11,003 nt of DNA, taken from Candidatus Bathyarchaeota archaeon. Lineage in GTDB: Archaea; Thermoproteota; Bathyarchaeia; 40CM-2-53-6; FEN-987. Where the stretch lies: assembly GCA_022865625.1 (NCBI GenBank), contig JALHTB010000004.1, forward strand, positions 1 through 11,003, written 5' to 3'. Position 1 is the stretch's first letter. Every line of letters begins with the position of its first letter. A model generated the notes under the pieces. The model had not been told where the DNA came from. It ran no database searches and saw only the letters and a program-made list of their open reading frames with translations. Shown in pieces: positions 1 through 6,554 of this stretch. Position numbers and translations under genes: made by a program.

Positions 1-1086
1 GCGGAGCCTGTGTTCGCTTCTGCCTATTCTCTGAATCAGTCGAGATGCTTGACGTGGCGACATGTATTGGATGATGAAGTCGACAGATCCGACATCGATC
101 CCTAGCTCAAGGGATGATGTACAAACAACCGCCTTGAGCTTACCGGCCTGGAACTCGCGTTCAACTTCCTCCCGAATCTCCTTCGAGAGGGAGCCATGGT
201 GGACGCGGATCGGAGCATGCGAGTCTAGAGCTTTGAGTTGAGAGCCAACCGCCTCGGCATGCTCACGCGTGTTCGTGAATACCAGGACAGAGTTCTTCTC
301 GTGGACCAGTTGTGCGATGCGTCTTGCCCGGCCGATCGATGATGGTGGAACACTGAACTTCTCACTCTGTTCTCGATCCGACGGCGTCGGCGAAACATAG
401 TCAACTTGGACTTCGAATCCTCTGCCTTCCTTGGACTTTACGATGACGGCGTCTCTGTTGGAGCCTGCAAGGAATTTGGCGATTCTACTCTCGTCTCCAA
501 CGGTCGCGGAGAGTCCAATCCTCTGAAAGTCCCGGCTCGTGAGGTTCCGCAGACGCTCGAGGCCAAGCGCAAGTTGAACTCCACGCTTGTCCGTTGCCAG
601 CTCATGTATCTCGTCCACGACAACCCATCTGACATTTCTAAGGTGCTCGCGCATGCGCTTGCCGGGTAGGATCGCTTGGAGAGTCTCAGGTGTCGTGATG
701 AGCATGTCGGGGGGAGATCTTGCTTGGAGGGTTCGAGTAGCAGTCGCGGTATCTCCGTGTCTGACTTGGACTTTGATTCCGAGCTCTGAACCCAGCTCAG
801 AGAGTCGACGTAGGATGTCTCTGTTGAGTGCACGAAGAGGCGTGACGTAGAGTATCGATATGCCATGCGTCTCATCTCTGCTTCTCGCCCCGACAAAGAG
901 ATCAAAGACAGGAAGAACAGCGGCAAGCGTCTTCCCTGTTCCGGTCGGAGCGATGAGGAGGGCATTCTTGCCTTCAAGGATCGGTGGGATCGCGAGTTTT
1001 TGGATGTCGCTGGCTTCAGCTATGTCGAGTTTCTCCACCTGCGCTCGTAGAGGCTTCTGGAGCAGTGCGAACGCATCATCATGCAA
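1..1086 (-). CDS. Lhr-type superfamily 2 DNA helicase, partial (C-terminus outside window)
   Basis: ATP-dependent helicase of the Lhr (large helicase-related) family, a 3'-5' translocase linked to DNA repair. I translated 362 uninterrupted residues by hand. Motifs in order: Q-like DIQKLAIPP (27-35), Walker A APTGTGKT (46-53), Ia TPLRALNR (82-89), Ib TTPETL (131-136), II DEIHE (158-162), III LSAT (192-195), IV VFTNTREHAE (about 269-278), V ELGIDVG (327-333), VI QRIGRSEH (352-359). The DEIHE box and the QRxGRxxH form are what separate Lhr from DEAD-box RNA helicases. The missing part should hold the rest of RecA2, the winged helix and the Lhr-specific C-terminal domains, so Lhr-core versus full-length Lhr cannot be told apart. 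The start chosen is TTG at 1086, with a GAGGT Shine-Dalgarno five bases ahead; an in-frame TTG at 1101 lacks one. Other SF2 helicases are less likely. Confidence 0.9.
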   Translation of the reverse strand, partial: MHDDAFALLQKPLRAQVEKLDIAEASDIQKLAIPPILEGKNALLIAPTGTGKTLAAVLPVFDLFVGARSRDETHGISILYVTPLRALNRDILRRLSELGSELGIKVQVRHGDTATATRTLQARSPPDMLITTPETLQAILPGKRMREHLRNVRWVVVDEIHELATDKRGVQLALGLERLRNLTSRDFQRIGLSATVGDESRIAKFLAGSNRDAVIVKSKEGRGFEVQVDYVSPTPSDREQSEKFSVPPSSIGRARRIAQLVHEKNSVLVFTNTREHAEAVGSQLKALDSHAPIRVHHGSLSKEIREEVEREFQAGKLKAVVCTSSLELGIDVGSVDFIIQYMSPRQASRLIQRIGRSEHRLR

Positions 1087-1270
1087 GTGTGACCTCTCCA
1101 ACTCAACTTAGCTGAATGATCGAGACTGTAGCGTCGCTCGTCTGGGCGCTGTATCGTCTCCGAGTCCGGTCTGCGAATCATTGTCTTTGGTTTATCGGTT
1201 TCGTCGATCCTCGATCGTTAGGCAAACCAGAATCAAGAATGCGCCTGCCGCTGGCGGTCGAGCTTTGGAC
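1087..1270. other. intergenic stretch without a recognisable gene
   Basis: This lies between the Lhr start and the stop of the small membrane-protein gene. It presumably holds the Lhr promoter, but I see no convincing TATA box at the right distance. A weak candidate on the minus strand is GATAAACC around 1187-1194. Short open frames here lack a credible start with a ribosome-binding site. No tRNA fold, long palindrome or box C/D pair was seen. Confidence 0.5.
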
Positions 1271-1375
1271 TCAGCTCTTCTCGTAGGCAAGATACACGAA
1301 GGTCAGAACGAGCGCTATGAATGCGGCAACTGTGATGCCGATCTGTAGGAGAGTGTAGAATTCGTCAGCGGTCAA
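1271..1375 (-). CDS. small single-span membrane protein, 34 residues
   Basis: Unrecognised small protein. Translation from TTG at 1375 gives 34 residues: an acidic N-terminal segment (T-A-D-E-F), an unbroken hydrophobic stretch from about residue 9 to 31, then a short E-K-S tail. That is the pattern of one transmembrane helix, with the lysine end probably cytoplasmic. Support for expression is a good Shine-Dalgarno (GGAAAGG, about nine bases before the start) and a TTTAAA element at 1417-1422, roughly the right distance upstream. It sits between the Lhr helicase and the SWIM protein, all on the minus strand, and could be a membrane partner or unrelated. No ATG is available in frame. It is too short for family assignment; the case rests on hydrophobicity, ribosome-binding site and promoter together. 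Confidence 0.5.
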   Translation of the reverse strand: MTADEFYTLLQIGITVAAFIALVLTFVYLAYEKS

Positions 1376-1416
1376 TGGTGTACGCCTTTCCTGCCTGCGT
1401 AGATCGTAGATCCTGA

Positions 1417-1422
1417 TTTAAA
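1417..1422 (-). promoter_or_regulatory. TATA-like element for the small membrane-protein gene
   Basis: TTTAAA lies 42 bases upstream of the TTG at 1375. That would place transcription start near 1394 and leave a leader of about 20 bases carrying the GGAAAGG ribosome-binding site. The element is palindromic, so direction is inferred from the gene. It also lies just past the SWIM gene's stop. Confidence 0.35.
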
Positions 1423-1448
1423 CAATTCTGTAATCTCGTCAGGCGACA

Positions 1449-1874
1449 TCAAGGCGCAGACTCTGATCGCGTTCTCCATTGCTGTGTGATCTTGGCGTAT
1501 TGTGTATCACGGAGGTCGCTGGTTTCGAATCTTCCCAACGCCGACGCGATCCTCTGTGCGATTATGTGATAGCAGAGTGCTCGCTTGCCGTCCATGACTC
1601 GAAAGTAGTAGTCGTTACAGTTGCAGAAGTTCGTCTCCGGGATAACTTGGTAGACTTCCTTTCTGCCTTTCACTGCCCAGACGATGCGCCCGCTTGGTTT
1701 GAATCTGAATCTCTTCACCTTCCGCTTGTCAACGAGCTCTAGAGCGTTCTTGAATCGGTCACCGAACCGTTCCGCGAGTTTGGTTTTCTGAGATTCCGTA
1801 AGCTTGCGGGAAGACACGATGTCTTGGCATACGGCCTGGATTACTTCCAGCTCTTTGTTGTATGCCTGTGACAT
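1449..1874 (-). CDS. SWIM zinc-finger protein
   Basis: Small 141-residue protein with a SWIM-type zinc site: C84-x-C86, then C101-x-H103, the CxC...CxH spacing that defines the family. The N-terminal 50 residues look helical and charged, and a basic K/R-rich patch (50-63) precedes the finger. SWIM domains bind DNA or proteins. Archaeal stand-alone SWIM proteins include relatives of Sws1, which works with Rad51/RadA paralogues in recombination; that role is only an inference here. It is divergent from the metallophosphoesterase and two genes away from Lhr, which fits a repair context. ATG at 1874 is used; a TTG at 1889 would add five residues (L-A-G-L-A) and is possible, as neither start has a clear Shine-Dalgarno. 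Confidence 0.75.
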   Translation of the reverse strand: MSQAYNKELEVIQAVCQDIVSSRKLTESQKTKLAERFGDRFKNALELVDKRKVKRFRFKPSGRIVWAVKGRKEVYQVIPETNFCNCNDYYFRVMDGKRALCYHIIAQRIASALGRFETSDLRDTQYAKITQQWRTRSESAP

Positions 1875-1988
1875 AGCCAACCCGGCCAAGCAGGTTAGTT
1901 CATCAGAGCTTCAAGTGTTTGATTAAGCATATGTTGAAAGAGTAGAACGCCAAGAGAGATTTGAAGCAGACAGAGAGGCCGGCGTAGT

Positions 1989-2852
1989 TTGGTCAATTAC
2001 AGCTTAGGGCCTGTGGATTCTACTCCCTCTCTGCTGCTTCAAGGCGAAGGCGAGCGTGTTCTCGTCGTCGGTGATTTGCACATCGGTTGGGAGATCACTC
2101 TCGCACGGCAGGGCATCCATGTTCCTTCACAGACGTCGAAGCTAGCAGATCGTCTGGTTGAGATAATCGGGAAATCGACCCCAACTAGGATTGTGTTTCT
2201 GGGTGATGTGAAGCATACGGTTGTTGGAGCGGAGATGGAAGAGTGGAAGGATGTGCCTGAGTTCTTCGAGAAGATCAGCCCACTCGTGTCCGACATTCAG
2301 ATCATCCAAGGCAACCACGACGGGAACATAGAGCCGATGACTCCCTCTCAAGTCAAGATCCTTCCACCGAGCGGGATCGCGCTGTGGGGAAAGTATGGTC
2401 TCTTCCACGGGCACGCGTGGCCTGCCCCAGAACTTCTCGGATGCGAATCTCTGATTCAGGGCCACTTGCACCCGGTTGTGTTATTCACAGACGCTCTCGG
2501 CTACAGGATCACGAGCCCCGTCTGGGTGCGTGCACCGTGTGACGGCGTGAAACTGGCGCGCGCGATTCTGAGAGACTCGAAACGCCGGAGAATCAAAGAC
2601 GTTGAGAGTAAGATCAAAGAACGATACAATGTCGAGCTGAGAGTCTCGCGTTGCCTCTTCGTTCCACCATTCAATGATTTCCTAGGTGGCCGGCCAATCA
2701 ACGTGAGAGAACGTTCCGGAGCAAGGCGAACGAAGACCGACACCTTCGGGCCTCTACTCAGAGGAGGAATTGTGAAGATGAATGAGGCTGAAGTCCAGCT
2801 CTTAGACGGAACATATCTCGGAACGGTAAAGCAGCTTCGCGCGTTTGCTTAG
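1989..2852 (+). CDS. COG1407-type metallophosphoesterase (calcineurin-like)
   Basis: Binuclear-metal phosphoesterase of 287 residues. All calcineurin-fold blocks are present: GDLH (28-31), GDVKH (72-76), GNHDG (108-112), HGHAWP (140-145) and GHLHP (158-162). The GHxWP block is typical of the COG1407 branch found in archaea and beside bacterial Lhr genes, where a member has been shown to act as a manganese-dependent DNA nuclease. The C-terminal 80 residues (PPFNDF, then a glycine- and arginine-rich part) also match that branch. The start is TTG at 1989 with GAGG about ten bases ahead; it gives the usual N-terminus before the first metal motif. With the helicase and SWIM genes close by, a nuclease role in DNA repair is the best reading, though its actual substrate cannot be read from sequence. 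Confidence 0.88.
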   Translation: MVNYSLGPVDSTPSLLLQGEGERVLVVGDLHIGWEITLARQGIHVPSQTSKLADRLVEIIGKSTPTRIVFLGDVKHTVVGAEMEEWKDVPEFFEKISPLVSDIQIIQGNHDGNIEPMTPSQVKILPPSGIALWGKYGLFHGHAWPAPELLGCESLIQGHLHPVVLFTDALGYRITSPVWVRAPCDGVKLARAILRDSKRRRIKDVESKIKERYNVELRVSRCLFVPPFNDFLGGRPINVRERSGARRTKTDTFGPLLRGGIVKMNEAEVQLLDGTYLGTVKQLRAFA

Positions 2853-2911
2853 GTTTGACCTTGCGAGCCTGTGACCGTGTCAGCAGAGATAGTATAGTCT
2901 AGAAGGGTGTC

Positions 2912-2949
2912 AGTAAATATCTCCTTTCTCAGAGTAAATATAATCCTTT
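2912..2949 (+). promoter_or_regulatory. duplicated TATA element ahead of the nfnAB-type operon
   Basis: Two near-identical units lie 21 bases apart, about two helical turns: AGTAAATATCTCCTTT at 2912-2927 and AGTAAATATAATCCTTT at 2933-2949. The second contains the better TATA box (AAATATAA, 2936-2943), which puts transcription start near 2965 and leaves about 55 bases of leader before the ATG at 3023. The first may be a second promoter or a bound regulatory copy. Confidence 0.55.
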
Positions 2950-3022
2950 GCAGCAACGAGGCGCAGGGTCCGAATATAGTCTGAGCGCTAATTCCAGGCG
3001 TTCAGGGCGGCAGGGGTCAACC

Positions 3023-3886
3023 ATGTACAAGATTCTGGAGAAGCAGGTCCTCAGTGATGTAACGAAACTGATGGTTGTGGAAGCCCCTCAGGTCGCCCGG
3101 AAAGCAAAGCCAGGTCAGTTCGTTATCGTTCGTGTTGATGAGCCTGGTGAACGTATCCCGCTCACGATCGCTGATTTCGACAGAAACGCCGGCACAATCA
3201 CTCTCATCTTCCAAGAAGTCGGCAAATCAACAATGCAGATGGGCACTCTGAAACTAGGAGACGAACTCATCACAGTCGCCGGCCCACTAGGTCATCCAAC
3301 AGAGATCGAAAAGTACGGAACAGTAGTCATGGTCGGAGGAGGAGTAGGCATCGCTCCGACCTTTCCTATCGCCCGAGCCCTCAAGGAAGCTGGAAACACT
3401 GTCATCTCCATCATAGGCGCTCGCAACAAGTCTCTCCTCTTCTGGGAAGACCGCATGCGCGCAGTTTCGGACGAATTGATCGTTTGCACCGATGACGGCT
3501 CGTATGGACGTAAGGCGGTTGTGACGGAGCCACTCAAGGAACTGCTCGAAGCACGAAAGGGTGCTATCGTTCGAGTCTGGGCTATCGGGCCAGCTGTAAT
3601 GATGAAGTTCGTCGCAATGGCCACGAAGCCCTACAATGTGAAGACGATTGTCAGTCTCAACACGATAATGATCGATGGTACTGGCATGTGTGGCGGCTGC
3701 CGTGTAGTCCTAGATGAGGGCGCCCAGTTCGTCTGTGTCGATGGGCCGGAGTTCGACGCTCACAAGGTCAATTGGGGCATCCTTCTCTCACGTCTACGAT
3801 TCTATGGTGAGCAGGAGCGTCTTGCGGTCGAACGTTGGAAGCACCAATGCAAACTTGACAGCGCAGTGACGGGGGTAAGCGCATAG
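3023..3886 (+). CDS. NADPH:ferredoxin oxidoreductase / sulfide dehydrogenase small subunit (NfnA/SudB type)
   Basis: FAD- and pyridine-nucleotide-binding subunit, 287 residues. Visible features: RIPLT (44-48) for FAD, GGGVGIAP (105-112) for NAD(P), and a C-terminal [2Fe-2S] site with C223-x2-C226 and C238; in this family an aspartate serves as the fourth ligand, and D218 is a candidate. In characterised relatives the two-subunit enzyme couples NADH, NADPH and reduced ferredoxin by electron bifurcation, or reduces sulfur/polysulfide. The ATG at 3023 is chosen because AGGGGTC lies just before it, MYKILEK is the normal N-terminus, and a longer frame from 2948 would begin inside the TATA repeat. 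The stop overlaps the next start by one base (TAGTG), showing translational coupling. It resembles dihydroorotate dehydrogenase electron-transfer subunit PyrK, but the partner gene favours the Nfn type. Confidence 0.88.
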   Translation: MYKILEKQVLSDVTKLMVVEAPQVARKAKPGQFVIVRVDEPGERIPLTIADFDRNAGTITLIFQEVGKSTMQMGTLKLGDELITVAGPLGHPTEIEKYGTVVMVGGGVGIAPTFPIARALKEAGNTVISIIGARNKSLLFWEDRMRAVSDELIVCTDDGSYGRKAVVTEPLKELLEARKGAIVRVWAIGPAVMMKFVAMATKPYNVKTIVSLNTIMIDGTGMCGGCRVVLDEGAQFVCVDGPEFDAHKVNWGILLSRLRFYGEQERLAVERWKHQCKLDSAVTGVSA

Positions 3887-5286
3887 TGCCGAAGCAGATC
3901 GTTCCAAAGAAGACGCCAATGCCAGAACAGCCTCCAGCCGAGCGTGTCAAGAACTTCAACGAGGTTCCATACGGCTACAAACCCGAGCAAGCAATAGCTG
4001 AGGCTCAACGCTGCCTGCAATGTCCCAAGCATGATTGCATTACCGGTTGTCCTGTCAACATCAACATACCCAGTTTCGTGAAGCTTGTCTCGGAAGGCAA
4101 TTTCCGCGGGGCGATCAACCTGATCAAGGAGACCAACGCTCTCCCCGCGATTACAGGTCGAGTATGCCCTCAGGAGCAACAATGCGAGAAGGTATGCACT
4201 CTGGCGAAGCGCTTCGAACCCGTCGCCATAGGCCGGCTGGAGCGTTTCGTAGCCGATTGGGAAGCAGCGCAGGGCGATCTGCCTGTCCCGAAACTGGCTC
4301 CTCCGACTGGCAAGAAGGTAGCCGTCGTTGGCTCCGGGCCGGCCGGTCTCACAGTCGCGGCTGACCTTGTCAGAATGGGCCATCAGGCTACGATCTTCGA
4401 AGCGCTCCATGAGGCCGGAGGAGTGCTGGTGTATGGCATTCCGGAGTTTCGTATGCCCAAGGCTATCGTTCGTCGTGAAGTGGACTACGTCTGTAGCCTC
4501 GGCGCAAAGCTTGTCAAAGACTTCGTCGTCGGCAACGCTGCCACACTCGACGAGCTGCTGCAAGAATATGATGCTGTCTTCTTGGGTTCCGGAGCCGGAC
4601 TACCTTGGTTCCTGAGTATTCCGGGAGAGAATCTGAGTGGTGTGTATTCAGCCAACGAGTACTTGACTCGTGCCAACTTGATGAAGGCCTACAAGTTCCC
4701 CGAGTATGATACACCGATCGCACGAGGGCGCCGCGTGATCACAATAGGCGGAGGAAACGTAGCGATGGACTCATCACGCACCGCCCTACGGCTTGGCGCA
4801 GCGGAATCGATCATTATCTATCGTCGATCACGCGACGAGATGCCAGCTCGCGCGGAAGAGATCCACCACGCAGAAGAAGAGGGCATTCAATTCAAGATGC
4901 TGACAACACCAGTCGCCATACATGGCGACGAGAACGGTCACGTGAAAGAACTGGAATGCATCAAGAACGAGCTGGGAGAACCGGACGCATCCGGTCGGCG
5001 GCGCCCCGTACCGATCAAAGGATCCAACTTCCGCATTCCAGCGGACGTCGTGATCATAGCCATCGGTCAAAGCCCAAGCCCTCTGATCCCCAAGACGACA
5101 TCTGACCTGAAGACTGGCAAGGACGGCGTTGTGATCATAGACGAAGAAACCGGCAAGACATCTAAGAAAGGCGTCTTCGCAGGCGGCGATGTCGCAACCG
5201 GCGGAGCCACAGTCATCCTAGCGATGGGACAAGGCAAGAAGGCGGCAAAAGCCATGGACGAGTACCTGAAGACTGGGCAATGGTAG
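3886..5286 (+). CDS. NADPH:ferredoxin oxidoreductase large subunit (NfnB/SudA, GltD-like)
   Basis: Flavin iron-sulfur subunit, 466 residues, often annotated as glutamate synthase (NADPH) GltA although no glutamine amidotransferase is present. An N-terminal Fer4_20-type domain carries C43, C46, C51, C55 and a second set C94, C100, C104 for two iron-sulfur clusters. The FAD Rossmann motif GSGPAGL is at 149-155, the NADPH motif GGGNVAMD at 288-295, and the C-terminal FAD motif GVFAGGDVATGGAT closes the domain. Length and order match SudA/NfnB. The GTG start at 3886 overlaps the previous stop, with GGGGGT upstream. With the small subunit it should balance NADPH and ferredoxin pools in the cytoplasm. 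Glutamate synthase activity is less likely, since the catalytic large subunit is absent from this locus. Confidence 0.9.
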   Translation: MPKQIVPKKTPMPEQPPAERVKNFNEVPYGYKPEQAIAEAQRCLQCPKHDCITGCPVNINIPSFVKLVSEGNFRGAINLIKETNALPAITGRVCPQEQQCEKVCTLAKRFEPVAIGRLERFVADWEAAQGDLPVPKLAPPTGKKVAVVGSGPAGLTVAADLVRMGHQATIFEALHEAGGVLVYGIPEFRMPKAIVRREVDYVCSLGAKLVKDFVVGNAATLDELLQEYDAVFLGSGAGLPWFLSIPGENLSGVYSANEYLTRANLMKAYKFPEYDTPIARGRRVITIGGGNVAMDSSRTALRLGAAESIIIYRRSRDEMPARAEEIHHAEEEGIQFKMLTTPVAIHGDENGHVKELECIKNELGEPDASGRRRPVPIKGSNFRIPADVVIIAIGQSPSPLIPKTTSDLKTGKDGVVIIDEETGKTSKKGVFAGGDVATGGATVILAMGQGKKAAKAMDEYLKTGQW

Positions 5287-5296
5287 CTAGGCATAT

Positions 5297-5340
5297 AGTA
5301 TACTTTATACTCTATCACTGCATGCGCATCTCCCGATGCG
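5297..5340 (+). promoter_or_regulatory. vapBC promoter with two inverted repeats
   Basis: The palindrome AGTATACT (5297-5304) abuts a TATA box TTTATA (5304-5309). About 20 bases on lies a perfect inverted repeat, CGCATC (5325-5330), loop TCCC, GATGCG (5335-5340), ending three bases before the vapB ATG. The expected transcription start falls inside this second repeat, so it could be an operator for VapBC autorepression or an RNA hairpin covering the short leader. Confidence 0.5.
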
Positions 5341-5343
5341 GAC

Positions 5344-5550
5344 ATGAGCTCGGCCACTACCGTGAAGGTTTCCAAGGCCACCCTAAGCGAGCTGGAGAAG
5401 ATCCGCGAACAGCTCAACGCTCGTAGCCTAGATGATGCAATAAGATCACTCATCAAGAGACACAGGTTGCAGCTACTGCAAGGAACGCTCGGGGCTGACA
5501 GAGGAAAGATCAAGCCGTTCACCGAGGAAGACAGAGGCGAGGACCGCTGA
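5344..5550 (+). CDS. vapB: VapB-type antitoxin
   Basis: Antitoxin of 68 residues in front of a PIN toxin. The N-terminal part (VKVSKATLSELEKIREQL) has the beta strand followed by helices of ribbon-helix-helix DNA-binding antitoxins, with SLDDAIRSLIKRH forming the second helix (about 28-40). The tail, rich in K, E, D and R, would wrap the toxin. It should bind VapC to block its RNase and bind its own promoter as a dimer. ATG at 5344 gives the correct length. It lies eight bases before vapC, so the two are one transcript. Confidence 0.8.
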   Translation: MSSATTVKVSKATLSELEKIREQLNARSLDDAIRSLIKRHRLQLLQGTLGADRGKIKPFTEEDRGEDR

Positions 5551-5558
5551 AACTCGTC

Positions 5559-5951
5559 ATGGATTCCTACGCTTGGGTAGAACTCTTTCTCGGCGGTCAA
5601 AAAGGACAGAACGTCAAGCGAATCATAACAGAGGCCGACGAAGTAAGGACGCCCGATATAGTCTTGGCAGAGATCTCCAGGAAGTACCTGAGAGAGAAAG
5701 CCGACAGCAGCAGACTCAAGTCCAGACTAGAGACGATCGCATCAGCCTCGCTCGTGACACCCGTTGGGGTCGAGATAGCCATGAAGGCAGGAGAAGCATA
5801 CCTTGAACTCGCAGAAAGAGCCGCAAGGCAAAGACGCAGAGCCCCGAGCCTATTCGACGCGATCGTTCTTGCCACAGCGCGTGTGTATGATTCAAAGGTC
5901 CTGACTGGAGACGAGCATTTCGAAGGACTACCAGAAACCATTGCAGTCTAG
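5559..5951 (+). CDS. vapC: VapC-type PIN-domain ribonuclease toxin
   Basis: PIN-domain RNase of 130 residues. The four acidic metal ligands expected of an active PIN domain are visible: D2 (MDSYAW), E38 (LAEI), D100 (LFDAIVLATAR) and D118 (LTGDEHF). Characterised VapC toxins cut tRNA or rRNA; the target here is unknown. ATG at 5559 puts the first catalytic aspartate at residue 2. Homologues often begin MKLV before the aspartate, and an in-frame CTG at 5547, overlapping the vapB stop, would restore L-K-L-V, so a non-standard start is possible. The gene ends 35 bases from the encoded CCA end of a convergent tRNA gene. Confidence 0.85.
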   Translation: MDSYAWVELFLGGQKGQNVKRIITEADEVRTPDIVLAEISRKYLREKADSSRLKSRLETIASASLVTPVGVEIAMKAGEAYLELAERAARQRRRAPSLFDAIVLATARVYDSKVLTGDEHFEGLPETIAV

Positions 5952-6003
5952 GCTGCAAACCGATCCGCAGGTTCAATTCGAAGCGGTGGTGGGGCCGGTG
6001 GGA

Positions 6004-6025
6004 TTGTCATGGCTTTTGTAGCCAT
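6004..6025 (-). other. noncanonical tRNA intron in the T-loop, position 59/60
   Basis: Twenty-two bases inside the T-loop. An internal hairpin (TGGCT, loop ACAAA, AGCCA) sits beyond a central helix of TTCA against TGAC with three Watson-Crick pairs and one T-C mismatch. Bulges AAA and AAT, cut after the second base, restore the seven-base loop TTCAAAT. This is a relaxed bulge-helix-bulge. The exact borders could shift by one or two bases because of the run of A. Confidence 0.82.
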
Positions 6026-6047
6026 TTTGAACCCACGGCCTCCCGGG

Positions 6048-6063
6048 CTCTCGCATGCATGGT
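6048..6063 (-). other. canonical tRNA intron at position 37/38
   Basis: Sixteen bases, starting ACCATG and ending CGAGAG, between G37 and C38. Bases 32-35 (CTCG) pair with CGAG inside the intron to make the four-base-pair central helix. The flanking three-base bulges GGA and AGC are each cut after the second base. This is an exact bulge-helix-bulge substrate for archaeal tRNA splicing endonuclease. Confidence 0.88.
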
Positions 6064-6144
6064 CCCGAGCCGGGTATCATACCATGCTAGACAACGGCCC
6101 CAAGCGTCGTAACAGAGCCGGGGGTCCCTAATTCTACCTTTCTC

Positions 6145-6507
6145 TCATTTCTTGGTCTTGAATATCAGCCAGTTCTTGTCCTTGGTTCGTATCAGTCTGT
6201 AATCTCCATCGAGTCTGTTCCCATGAAACACTAAGGCAATCGCAGTCTCTGTATTGTTCGTGAGGTCGAAGGTTCCCCTATCCCAGATTTCGACCTTGCC
6301 CGCACCGTACTCTCCTTCAGGTATGGTGCCTTGGAAGTCGATGTAATCAAGCGGATGATCGTCGACAGCTACCGCCAGACGTTTCACGCCGGACGTCTCA
6401 GGTGGACCCTTCGGGACCGCCCAACTCCTGAGCGTGCCGTCAAGTTCCAGACGCAAGTCGTAGTGAAGCGTTCGAGCCGCGTGCTTGTGTACGACGAATC
6501 TTGGCAT
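6145..6507 (-). CDS. stand-alone LigD-type 3'-phosphoesterase (PE domain)
   Basis: Single-domain DNA 3'-end healing enzyme of 120 residues, matching the PE domain of bacterial LigD but free of ligase and polymerase domains. PE removes 3'-terminal ribonucleotides or 3'-phosphates so that ends can be ligated. Catalytic and metal residues known from Pseudomonas LigD line up at a constant offset of 33: H9, H15, D17, R19, H51 and Y55. The blocks HYDLRLE (15-21), SWAVPKGP (28-35) and PEGEYGAG (63-70) are intact, so it should be active. ATG at 6507 is the only credible start; the frame is open upstream but lacks another start codon. It is last of four co-directional genes, 47 bases after the metalloprotease. 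Confidence 0.92.
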   Translation of the reverse strand: MPRFVVHKHAARTLHYDLRLELDGTLRSWAVPKGPPETSGVKRLAVAVDDHPLDYIDFQGTIPEGEYGAGKVEIWDRGTFDLTNNTETAIALVFHGNRLDGDYRLIRTKDKNWLIFKTKK

Positions 6508-6554
6508 CTTGCACTCAAAGATCCCAGAGGAATCAGTAGCGTCCTGTCTGTTGG

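Larger units (their letters stand above)
5987..6101 (-). tRNA. tRNA-Pro(CGG) with two introns and encoded CCA
   Basis: Folded by hand. The acceptor GGGGCCG (6101-6095) pairs with CGGCCCC (5997-5991), followed by A73 (5990) and a templated CCA (5989-5987). The D-arm has U11-A24 and C12-G23 with G10-U25. The anticodon stem CCCGG (6074-6070) pairs with CCGGG (6046-6042) once a 16-base intron is removed, leaving loop C-U-CGG-G-C with anticodon CGG (6067-6065). The variable loop is AGGCC. T-stem GTGGG (6036-6032) pairs with CCCAC (6002-5998), and the loop becomes the normal TTCAAAT after removal of a 22-base insert. A73 and G35/G36 agree with archaeal proline identity. It is 43 bases downstream of the phosphoesterase stop on the same strand and may share its transcript; no strong TATA box lies between. 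Confidence 0.9.

Noticed and set aside
438..977. Open frame of 179 codons on the minus strand
   Set aside because: It lies wholly within the Lhr coding frame, which carries all helicase motifs; this frame is rich in S and R and shows no motif.
1236..1260. Possible hairpin (CCGC-TG-GCGG) in the Lhr upstream region
   Set aside because: The loop is only two bases and no T-tract follows, so neither a terminator nor a structured RNA is supported.
1180..1270. Short hydrophobic minus-strand frame (AFLILVCL segment)
   Set aside because: No credible start codon with a ribosome-binding site, and the hydrophobic run is too short for a membrane span.
2948..3022. N-terminal extension of the NfnA/SudB subunit
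   Set aside because: It would start inside the TATA repeat, and the MYKILEK start at 3023 has a good ribosome-binding site.
3802..4563. Open frame of 253 codons on the minus strand
   Set aside because: Antisense to the two oxidoreductase subunits, whose cofactor motifs are unbroken. The product has no recognisable domain.
5067..5600. Minus-strand open frame of 177 codons across the NfnB end and vapB
   Set aside because: It crosses two well-supported plus-strand genes and a promoter region; composition looks like a reverse-frame shadow.
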